From the NCBI GenBank assembly GCA_964452775.1, contig CAYVQP010000074.1, forward strand, positions 1 through 19,251: a stretch of 19,251 nucleotides of DNA. The letters run 5' to 3'. The position numbers were made by a program, and so were the translations under genes. The notes under the pieces were generated by a model. It did no database searches, was not told the origin of the DNA, and saw only the letters and a program-made list of their open reading frames with translations. Positions 7,424 to 13,513 of this stretch are shown piece after piece. The stretch's first letter is position 1. Every line of letters starts with the position of its first letter. The stretch is from JACKCB01 sp964452775. GTDB taxonomy: Bacteria > Chloroflexota > Anaerolineae > Promineifilales > Promineifilaceae.

Positions 7424-8371
7424 ATGACAGACGAAACCTACGAATCAGTTGACCACATCCTCGAAGAAGTGCGGGCGATGCGCGTGCGGGGAGGGAGCGC
7501 CTTCGGCCGGGCGGCGGCGCATGCCTTCCGGCTGGTAGCCGCCGACGAGCGTTTCCACAGCCGCGAATCCCTCTTTTCAGAGCTGGAGCGCACCGCCGGC
7601 CTGTTGTTCGCCGAAAAGCCGACCATGGCCACCATCCGCAACGCCTACGACCTGATTGTGCTTGGCGCGCTGGAGGAGCCGGCCGGCGCTGACCCGGCCA
7701 TTGCCCGGCGCGCCGTCAGCAATCGCGCCGCCCGCTTCCTGGACCATTCGCGCGACGCCGTGCGCCGCCTGGGCCGGGTGGGCCAGGAGCTGGTGCAGCC
7801 CGGCCAGACGATCATGATGCACAGTTTCAGCGATTCCGTGCTCTCCGTATTTGAAGCGGCGGCCTCACGCCGGAAAGCCTTCGCGGTCATTTGCACCGAA
7901 TCGCGGCCGCTGCGCGAGGGGCGCTTTGCCGCCGCCCGCCTTTCCGCCGCCGGAGTGTCGGTCACCTTTGTCACCGACGCTGCCATGGCCGAGATGGTGC
8001 GCGGGGCCGACTGGGTGTTGGCCGGGGCGGACAGCATCGCCATGGACGGAGCGGTGGCCAACAAGATGGGCACCAACCTGCTGGCCATCGCCGCCGCGCA
8101 TTTCGGCAAGCCGCTGTACATCGCCGGCGAGGCGCTGAAGTTGCGCCGCGATGCCGCTACGGGGGCGGCCATTGAGTTGGAGATGAGGCCGCCGGAAGAG
8201 GTGGTCAGCCGGGCGGAGTTCGACAATGCCGCTCGCTTGACGGTGGTGAATCAGTTCTTTGACCTGACCCCGCCGGAGCGCATCCGGGGAATTATTACCG
8301 AGCAGGGGGTGTTTGAGCCGGCGCAAATTGGCCGGGCGTGGCAGGTGTTGCAGGCGGAATTCGCTAGTTGA
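7424..8371 (+). CDS. eIF2B-alpha / ribose-1,5-bisphosphate isomerase-fold protein lacking the catalytic Cys
   Basis: A 315-residue protein. ATG 7424 follows GGAAGGA at 7411-7417. Residues ~1-120 form the helical N-domain. The Rossmann-like C-domain has the family signatures ICTESRPLREGR (155-167), GADSIAMDGAVANKMGT (201-217) and NQFFDLTPPERIRGIITEQG. The family holds methylthioribose-1-phosphate isomerase (MtnA), archaeal ribose-1,5-bisphosphate isomerase and the regulatory eIF2B subunits. The two isomerases use a Cys and an Asp. Asp203 fits the Asp, but the Cys site appears to be Ser134 in MMHSFSDSV, as in eIF2B-type THSYS sequences. Sugar-phosphate or nucleotide binding is therefore likely, but isomerase activity is doubtful. 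Its pairing with the PurM-like gene suggests one pathway. Residue numbers of the reference enzymes are recalled, not aligned. Confidence 0.75.
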   Translation: MTDETYESVDHILEEVRAMRVRGGSAFGRAAAHAFRLVAADERFHSRESLFSELERTAGLLFAEKPTMATIRNAYDLIVLGALEEPAGADPAIARRAVSNRAARFLDHSRDAVRRLGRVGQELVQPGQTIMMHSFSDSVLSVFEAAASRRKAFAVICTESRPLREGRFAAARLSAAGVSVTFVTDAAMAEMVRGADWVLAGADSIAMDGAVANKMGTNLLAIAAAHFGKPLYIAGEALKLRRDAATGAAIELEMRPPEEVVSRAEFDNAARLTVVNQFFDLTPPERIRGIITEQGVFEPAQIGRAWQVLQAEFAS

Positions 8372-8373
8372 TG

Positions 8374-8403
8374 TATCCCGGAAACTTCTGAGTTTCCGGG
8401 ATA
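8374..8403. terminator. Perfect 13-bp hairpin with TCTG loop (first of two)
   Basis: Arms TATCCCGGAAACT (8374-8386) and its complement (8391-8403) surround TCTG. It starts 2 nt after the stop of the eIF2B-like gene, between convergent genes, so it can act on both strands. Confidence 0.65.
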
Positions 8404-8415
8404 CTCTCGTGTGAA

Positions 8416-8447
8416 GAATCCCGGAAACTTCTGAGTTTCCGGGATTC
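8416..8447. terminator. Perfect 14-bp hairpin with TCTG loop (second of two)
   Basis: Arms GAATCCCGGAAACT (8416-8429) and its complement (8434-8447) surround TCTG. It repeats the hairpin 42 nt upstream with a changed stem base, and ends 9 nt before the convergent FTR1 gene, so it is a likely bidirectional terminator. Confidence 0.65.
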
Positions 8448-8455
8448 TGTTACTA

Positions 8456-10789
8456 CTACTGCTGCGAGCTAAGAGCGTGACTAGAGCGGCTCTTATTGCG
8501 GATTTGCGCTCGCCGGCGGGCCTGCAGCCATTCGGCGGCGAAGTAGCTGCCCAGGACAAAGACGACCGCAGCCAGCTGGAAGCCGATGCCCTGCCAGGTG
8601 GGGAAGATGCCGAACCACAGCCCGCTCCAGTACGGCACGGTCAACCCCTTAATGGGGGTGATGCCCATCCAGCCGACGGCTTGCATGACGTGGATGGTCT
8701 TGCCCACCATGGTCACCAGCACGACCGCGATGAGCACGCCCGTCCAGACCAGCATCTGCTTATAGGGCAGCTTCTTCTGTAATAGGAAGGTGGCCGCGCC
8801 GATGGCCAGCACCGCGATCACCCCCAGGCCGACCCCCTGCAGCACAACCGGCGCGCCGGCGTCCAGCACCAGCGCCTGCAAGAACAACACCGTCTCAAAG
8901 CCCTCGCGGTAGACGCTGGTGAAGCCGAGCAGGACCAGCCCCACGAACTGGCCCGCCTCCCGGCTCAACAGGCGGCGCTTCTGCTGGTGGAAGCCGGCCA
9001 TCCACTCCTTCCAATAGGTCTTGTGGAAGAACCAGTTGGTGATCAGCAGCAGGATGCCAACCGCAATCAAGGAGACCACCGCCTCCAGCTTTTCGCCGAA
9101 GTTGGTAAACGCGCCCAGCAGCCATTGGGCCAGCCACCAGGTGATCACGGTGGCTATCACGGAGATGATCACGCCCAACAACATCGGCCGGCGATAGTGG
9201 GCGTACGCGCCGACCATGCTGGCCATCAGCGCGGCCAGGATGACCACCGCCTCCAATCCTTCGCGGAAGACAATGATGCCGGCGTTCACGATAATGGCGC
9301 CCGGCTCGCTGGGCAGGTCGCCGAGGGTGCGCTGCGCCTCCGCCAGGGCCGCATCCAGTTCGGCGCGGATGGCGGCCACTTCCTCCGGCGACGCCTGCAG
9401 CGCGATCGCCTGGGCCAAGCCCGGCCGGCCGTTGTACCCCTGCCAGAATAGGCCGTCTATCTCCGCTACCAGGGGCGGCGCGAAGGCCAGCAGCCGCGGC
9501 TCCGGCCCGAAGTCGAAGATGGCGTAAGATTCCAGCCGGGTTGATTCGGCCAGCCGGTAATCTCCGGCGCGCACCGCCGCCTCCATCTGGTCCAGCAGCG
9601 GCTTGAGAATATCGAAATCCGCCTCCGCGCTGCCCGCCGTCCACGCTTCCGGGAAGAGGGCGGTGAGGGTCGCGGTCAGCGTCTTGGCCGCCTCCGCGAC
9701 TGTTTTCTCCGGCGTGATTTGCTCCTTGCGGTTGGCGGCGTGCAGCATGGCGGCCAGCGCACTCATCTGCGCGGCAACGTCCTCCGTCTGGGCGGGGTCA
9801 ATTTCCTCAAGGAGCAGGCGCAAGTCGAGGAAGGCGGCCTGCGCCCCTTCCATGAAGGTTACCGCTTCCTGCACCTCGAAATCAATCAGCACCGCGTCCC
9901 CTTCCACGCCCCGGCCATACTCCACCGGCACCAGCCCCAGGAAGCGCAACATCTGCCCGGCGCGACGGGTCTGCTCGGCCGGCGAAAGGGGGGCGGCGCG
10001 AAAGCTCTGCAATACCTGCTGCAAGCCGGCCGCCAGTTGGGTTGCTTCATCCTGGGCCAACAGGGCCGGGGCGAGCTGTGCGAAGTCCGCGGAGACCGTC
10101 GCCGCGGCCGCTTCACCTTGCTGCTCGGCGTAGGCCGGAGCCAGTATGCGCCAGTACGCGCCGGCCAGCCCCGCCGATTCAGCGCGGCGATCCGGCAGCA
10201 GGCTAGCGTCGGCCGCCACCTCCAGCTGCTCCGCCAGCCGGGCCTGATAAGTGTCCAGCAGGTCGGCGTCCAGCGCCGCCAGCGTCTCCTCTACCGGGGC
10301 CGATTCCATCCGTTGCAGGGCCAGGGTAGCGTCGGCGCCCGGCCGGGAGAAGCGGGTGCTGGGGCGGAAATCGCGCACCAACGCCCATTCGCGCGCGGTT
10401 TTGGCATCGCCGGCCATCACCGCCTGCCGCACCAGCTGGTAGCTGCCCCAATAGATGGCGCCGCGGGCCGCGCCCCTGGCCCCGGCCAGGGCCACCCGCT
10501 CCCCGCTTGCGGCGGCCTCAGCCGCGCCGGCCAGGGCGGCGTCAAGCAAGGCGCGACTCTCGGCCGGCAGTGCGCTCAGGGATTCGGCGGCCTGGCGGGC
10601 GGCCTCCACTTGCGTTGCAGCGGCGGCGGTGTCCTCGCTTAACAGCGCCCTTTGCGCCTGAAACAGGCCATCCAGCAGCGCGTCAGTCGCCTGCCAGGGG
10701 GGCGTCGCTTCGGCGCGGGCCGGGCGCACAGCCGGCGCACCCAGGACCGCCAGGGTGACGAGGAAGATGAACGCTAGTCGAGCTTTCAT
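8456..10789 (-). CDS. FTR1-family iron permease with long extracytoplasmic N-terminal domain
   Basis: A 777-residue protein whose ATG follows AAGGA on the minus strand. Residues 1-27 are a signal peptide (ending ARA). Residues ~28-480 are an Ala/Glu-rich, all-helical extracytoplasmic region. The permease domain (~490-755) has about seven membrane helices and both iron-permease signatures of the R-E-x-x-E type: FREGLEAVVILAAL (~505) and YREGFETVLFLQAL (~630). EfeU/Ftr1 permeases use these Glu pairs to move ferric iron after oxidation at the outer face. Classical EfeU is about 280 residues; the long N-terminal extension is of the kind seen in other bacterial FTR1 proteins. The gene lies 25 nt after the M75 lipoprotein gene and is probably co-transcribed with it. 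No DyP-type peroxidase (EfeB) gene is in the window. Specificity for iron is inferred from the motifs. Confidence 0.92.
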   Translation of the reverse strand: MKARLAFIFLVTLAVLGAPAVRPARAEATPPWQATDALLDGLFQAQRALLSEDTAAAATQVEAARQAAESLSALPAESRALLDAALAGAAEAAASGERVALAGARGAARGAIYWGSYQLVRQAVMAGDAKTAREWALVRDFRPSTRFSRPGADATLALQRMESAPVEETLAALDADLLDTYQARLAEQLEVAADASLLPDRRAESAGLAGAYWRILAPAYAEQQGEAAAATVSADFAQLAPALLAQDEATQLAAGLQQVLQSFRAAPLSPAEQTRRAGQMLRFLGLVPVEYGRGVEGDAVLIDFEVQEAVTFMEGAQAAFLDLRLLLEEIDPAQTEDVAAQMSALAAMLHAANRKEQITPEKTVAEAAKTLTATLTALFPEAWTAGSAEADFDILKPLLDQMEAAVRAGDYRLAESTRLESYAIFDFGPEPRLLAFAPPLVAEIDGLFWQGYNGRPGLAQAIALQASPEEVAAIRAELDAALAEAQRTLGDLPSEPGAIIVNAGIIVFREGLEAVVILAALMASMVGAYAHYRRPMLLGVIISVIATVITWWLAQWLLGAFTNFGEKLEAVVSLIAVGILLLITNWFFHKTYWKEWMAGFHQQKRRLLSREAGQFVGLVLLGFTSVYREGFETVLFLQALVLDAGAPVVLQGVGLGVIAVLAIGAATFLLQKKLPYKQMLVWTGVLIAVVLVTMVGKTIHVMQAVGWMGITPIKGLTVPYWSGLWFGIFPTWQGIGFQLAAVVFVLGSYFAAEWLQARRRAQIRNKSRSSHALSSQQ

Positions 10790-10814
10790 TGGTTGGGTCC
10801 TTGCCCGGTTCTGC

Positions 10815-11909
10815 CTACTCCGAAATGGCGATATTCAGCAAGGCGGCTGCCTGCGACACCTGCCCGGCCAGCGCAATGGCCATCTCCTGGGCCTCGGTGC
10901 CGAACAGGTCCGCCTCATCCGCCGTGAAGCGCTTGCCGTCCTGCTCCTGGCTGTAGAGGTCGTCCACGTAGCCGCGCAATTCGACGAAGCCATCCTGAAT
11001 CTGGGTGTCCAGCGCCGGGTCGGCATCCTCGACCAGCACGGAGACGTTGTCGTAGGCGAAATCCAGGCCGTTAAGGATGCCGGAGATATCGAACAGCCGG
11101 CTGGTACCGATGAAGGCCGCCTCGTCGGAACTCTCCCCGGCGATGTAGGCGGAGAGTTTCCACTGCTCAAAGTACTCGCTCATCGTGGGGATCATCACCA
11201 CCATGGCCGTAAACGCATCGCTCAGCGTAGGCTGCCACGCTTCCACCGCGGCGATCATCTGGGCGGTGGCCCCGTCCAGCCCCTGCGAGGCGGCAAGCAA
11301 GACGTTGGCTTCGGGCAGCGCTTCGCCGATGGTCGTCGCGCCGTCGCCGTCCAGGTCCACCGGCAGCCCGGTGTAATCCGGATCCGTGCCCCAGATCGTC
11401 GGTTCCAGCAGGTGGTGGAAGAAGTTGCCCGGGCTTTCCAGCACCCGGCCGTCGGGCAGCTCCAGCGTCCACTGGTAGGCTTCATCCGGCGCTTCCTCCG
11501 CGCTCGGGCCGGCGTCAATCCACACATCGTAGAAGGCCAGCGAGGGCACGCCGGCGATAATGCCTTCATCCAGCTCGTAATATTGGCTGGCGACGAGCCA
11601 GTTGGCCCGCGCCTCGGTCAAAAGCTCGGTCAGCCGTTCGGAATCGGCGGCCCAGGCGGCCTGATAATCGAAATCGTAGCCGGCCATCACGTCGTAATAC
11701 GTCTGGGCGGTCGCCGCCAACGCCGCTGATCCTTCCTTCATCCGGCCGGCGTTGTCCAGCGTGTAATCCTTGATCGCCTGCAGGTCAGCCGCGCTCTGGG
11801 CCGGGGCGCCAACCGTAGGGGTCGCGGCGCTCTCCTCCGAGCCGGCCTGACAGGCGACCAGGAAGAGCAGACAGCACAGGGACAAATAAACCAAAAGTCG
11901 CTTGGGCAT
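10815..11909 (-). CDS. M75 (imelysin/EfeO-like) lipoprotein
   Basis: A 364-residue lipoprotein. ATG 11909 has GAGG upstream. The signal peptide ends in lipobox LVAC (Cys20), followed by a short Ser/Ala/Pro linker. Residues ~45-364 are two helical bundles in the style of the M75/EfeO domain. They include a candidate HxxE pair (His166-Glu169 in NFFHHLLEP) and the C-terminal pattern GILNGLDFAYDNVSVLVED followed by a GFVELRGYVDDLYSQEQDG helix. An EF-hand-like loop, DLDGDGATTIGE (185-196), sits between the bundles. E. coli EfeO has a cupredoxin before the M75 domain; this protein has none. It is the first gene of a two-gene operon with the FTR1 permease, to which it is expected to deliver or present iron on the outer face. 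A candidate promoter lies at 12055-12083. Confidence 0.85.
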   Translation of the reverse strand: MPKRLLVYLSLCCLLFLVACQAGSEESAATPTVGAPAQSAADLQAIKDYTLDNAGRMKEGSAALAATAQTYYDVMAGYDFDYQAAWAADSERLTELLTEARANWLVASQYYELDEGIIAGVPSLAFYDVWIDAGPSAEEAPDEAYQWTLELPDGRVLESPGNFFHHLLEPTIWGTDPDYTGLPVDLDGDGATTIGEALPEANVLLAASQGLDGATAQMIAAVEAWQPTLSDAFTAMVVMIPTMSEYFEQWKLSAYIAGESSDEAAFIGTSRLFDISGILNGLDFAYDNVSVLVEDADPALDTQIQDGFVELRGYVDDLYSQEQDGKRFTADEADLFGTEAQEMAIALAGQVSQAAALLNIAISE

Positions 11910-12054
11910 TCATAAACCTCGTTGGCAGATGGATGATGATTACATCCCGCTACGCTCGTCAGGCCGCTTGCCGGGGGCCGGCGCAGCAAGCAGAGCCGCG
12001 GGGTTTGTCATCAATAGACCGGCGCTCGAAGCCCGGCTTGCGCGTGCAGCGAGG

Positions 12055-12083
12055 ATTATTGGTTGGCCGGCGGCAAGAATCAA
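12055..12083 (-). promoter_or_regulatory. Candidate sigma70-type promoter for the M75-FTR1 operon
   Basis: On the minus strand TTGATT (12078-12083) and AATAAT (12055-12060) are separated by exactly 17 bp, about 146 nt before the M75 start codon. It is an AT-rich pair in GC-rich sequence. Untested; chance occurrence is possible. The rest of the gene-free stretch 11910-12258 holds the palindrome at 12092 and the terminator at 12183. Confidence 0.35.
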
Positions 12084-12091
12084 GGCCGGGA

Positions 12092-12109
12092 GTTCAACTT
12101 TTTTTGAAC
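12092..12109. promoter_or_regulatory. Operator-like palindrome GTTCAA-N6-TTGAAC
   Basis: A perfect 6-bp inverted repeat with a T-rich 6-base centre, 8 bp upstream of the candidate -35 for the M75-FTR1 operon. It has the size of a dimeric regulator site. It does not match a classical Fur box; the regulator is unknown. Confidence 0.25.
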
Positions 12110-12182
12110 GAGGGGATAAGACGAAGCTGGCCGGAGGTTAAATCAAGAATGAACCGCGATTAAATTGGTAGTTCACCACCCC

Positions 12183-12253
12183 AAACCCCGTAGGTGCAAA
12201 AAAAGGCGGCAGGGTCTGCAACCCTGCCGCCTTTTTTTGCACCTACGGGGTTT
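12183..12253. terminator. Bidirectional terminator in a 33-bp-arm perfect palindrome
   Basis: Arms 12183-12215 and 12221-12253 pair without mismatch around CTGCA. The inner part is A7, a GC stem (GGCGGCAGGGT), then T7, so it reads as an intrinsic terminator on both strands. It sits 5 nt beyond the stop of the VOC gene (minus strand) and separates it from the M75-FTR1 operon. The outer GTAGGTGC and ACCCCG parts extend the stem well beyond what termination needs. Confidence 0.9.
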
Positions 12254-12258
12254 CCAGG

Positions 12259-13044
12259 CTACGAGGCCGGCATCTCGTTGTACCGGATTACGCCAAACAC
12301 CCCGTGCTGCGCGTCACTCAACACCGCCACCCGGCCGACGCCGGCCGCTTCAAATGGCTCATTCAATACCATACCGCCCAGCGCTTTCGCCCGGGCGGCG
12401 GCGGCGTCTACGTCCGTGACCGTGATGTAAATCATCCAGTTCGGAGGCGTGGGGCCCCATTCTTCGCGAATGGCCATCATGCCGGCGGCATACTCCTCGC
12501 CGCGATAGAACAGGTGGTAGCCGCTCTCGCTCACGGCGTGCGTCCAGCCAAACAGGGCGCAATAGAAGTTCGCGGCGCGCTCCGTGTCGTTGGTCAACAA
12601 CTCAAACCAGGTGAGCGCGCCCGGCCTGTCCATGTAGCTGGCCCCGATATGATTGATTGGCTGCCAGAGGGAGAAAATCGCGCCGGTGGGGTCTTGCAGG
12701 ACCGCCATCCGGCCGGAGTCGAAGACATCAAAGGCCGGCGCAATTACCGTCGCCCCCAGGCCAACCGCCTTTGACTGCACCTCATCGGCGCTTTCCACGG
12801 TCACATAGCTCTGCCAGACGGACGGCATGCCGGTAGCCTTCTGCTCTTCCATCATCGGGCCAAGCCCCACCACATCCTTGCCGTTTAGTTGCAGCATGGT
12901 GTAATTCATTCCCCCGCCCATGGGTAGGTCGTTTGTGCTCCAGCCGAAGAGGGCGGTGTAAAAGCGGCGGGCGTCGTCCTGGTCGGTGCTGGATAGGTCG
13001 GCCCACGAGAATGTGCCGGGTTGGTGCTGCGTGATTTCCTGCAT
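12259..13044 (-). CDS. Two-domain VOC (glyoxalase/bleomycin-resistance fold) protein
   Basis: A 261-residue protein when started at ATG 13044, which has AAGGAG upstream. The frame extends to 13125, but those residues do not look like VOC sequence. Two VOC modules follow each other: residues ~8-120 (GTFSWADLSSTDQDDARRF, the FYTALFGW helix, VLQDPTGAIFSLWQP) and ~135-258 (LTWFELLTNDTERAANFY, ALFGWTH, AVLSDAQHGVFGVIR). This tandem form is common in Actinobacteria and Chloroflexota and is often annotated as a glyoxalase or hydroxylase-like VOC protein. Substrate cannot be told from sequence. The glyoxalase I metal ligand set (His/Glu) is not clearly present. It has its own terminator at 12183-12253 and an operator-like palindrome upstream at 13109. 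Confidence 0.85.
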   Translation of the reverse strand: MQEITQHQPGTFSWADLSSTDQDDARRFYTALFGWSTNDLPMGGGMNYTMLQLNGKDVVGLGPMMEEQKATGMPSVWQSYVTVESADEVQSKAVGLGATVIAPAFDVFDSGRMAVLQDPTGAIFSLWQPINHIGASYMDRPGALTWFELLTNDTERAANFYCALFGWTHAVSESGYHLFYRGEEYAAGMMAIREEWGPTPPNWMIYITVTDVDAAAARAKALGGMVLNEPFEAAGVGRVAVLSDAQHGVFGVIRYNEMPAS

Positions 13045-13100
13045 TGCTTTGTGTCTCCTTGAGTATTGGGTTGTTAGAGGGTGGAACGAGTTGTGGATTG

Positions 13101-13126
13101 CGAACATATGTGCTAATGGTAGCACA
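13101..13126. promoter_or_regulatory. Operator-like overlapping palindromes upstream of the VOC gene
   Basis: TGTGCTA-ATGG-TAGCACA (13109-13126) is a perfect 7-bp inverted repeat. Overlapping it, GAACATATGTGC (13102-13113) differs at one base from the GAAC-N4-GTTC LexA (SOS) box used by Gram-positive-type LexA. It lies about 60 nt upstream of ATG 13044. Regulator identity is speculative. Confidence 0.3.
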
Positions 13127-13154
13127 GTTTTGCGCGTTTGTGAAGGCCCTGAGG

Positions 13155-13450
13155 GCGCGAATTGGAAATTCGCGTTACGGGATGGTGATGGGGCGGAGAG
13201 GGCGCGAATTGGAAATTCGCGTTACGGGATGGTGACTGAGCGGAGAGGGCGCGAATTGGGAATTTGCGTTACGGGTTGGTGATTGGGCGGAGAGGGCGCG
13301 AATTGGGAATTCGCGTTACGGGATGGTGATGGGGCGGAGTGGGCGCGAATTGGAAGTTCGCGTTACGGGCTGGTGATTGGGTGAAGGCGCGAATTGGAAA
13401 TTCGCGTTACAGGCTTGGGGGTGAACGCGCGAATTGGAAATTCGTGTTAC
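13155..13450. repeat. Hairpin repeat array 3 (seven direct copies, GTAA-tagged on the minus strand)
   Basis: This fills most of the gene-free stretch 13045-13496. Copies start at 13155, 13202, 13249, 13296, 13343, 13387 and 13427 (periods 47, 47, 47, 47, 44, 40). Each has the hairpin CGCGAATT-GGA-AATTCGCG followed by TTAC, equal to GTAA plus hairpin on the minus strand. The ~23-bp segments between hairpins (GGGATGGTGATGGGGCGGAG type) are also similar, so they are not CRISPR spacers. Stem changes in copies 3, 5 and 7 all leave G-T pairs on the plus strand. The array ends 12 nt before the GAGGAGG preceding the DUF2723 gene. Confidence 0.92.
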
Positions 13451-13474
13451 GATGGGGCCGGCGAGGAGGACGGT

Positions 13475-13513
13475 ATGGAGATTGTGAAGCGCGGCTATGG
13501 CGCCAGTGAATGA
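13475..13513 (+). CDS. Possible 12-residue leader peptide overlapping the DUF2723 gene start
   Basis: GAGGAGG (13463-13469) is the only strong ribosome-binding site here, and it serves ATG 13475, which encodes MEIVKRGYGASE then TGA. It overlaps the main start (13497) in another frame, so ribosomes finishing the leader could restart on the main gene. It may equally be a chance ORF. Confidence 0.3.
   Translation: MEIVKRGYGASE

Noticed and set aside
10755..11729. Plus-strand frame of 324 residues opposite the M75 lipoprotein gene
   Set aside because: It is antisense to a well-supported gene with lipobox and M75 pattern; its own composition is typical of an antisense shadow.
13155..13450. Possible CRISPR array
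   Set aside because: The segments between hairpins are themselves similar rather than unique spacers, the hairpin repeat is only about 24 bp, period varies, and no cas gene is present. The same applies to arrays 1 and 2.
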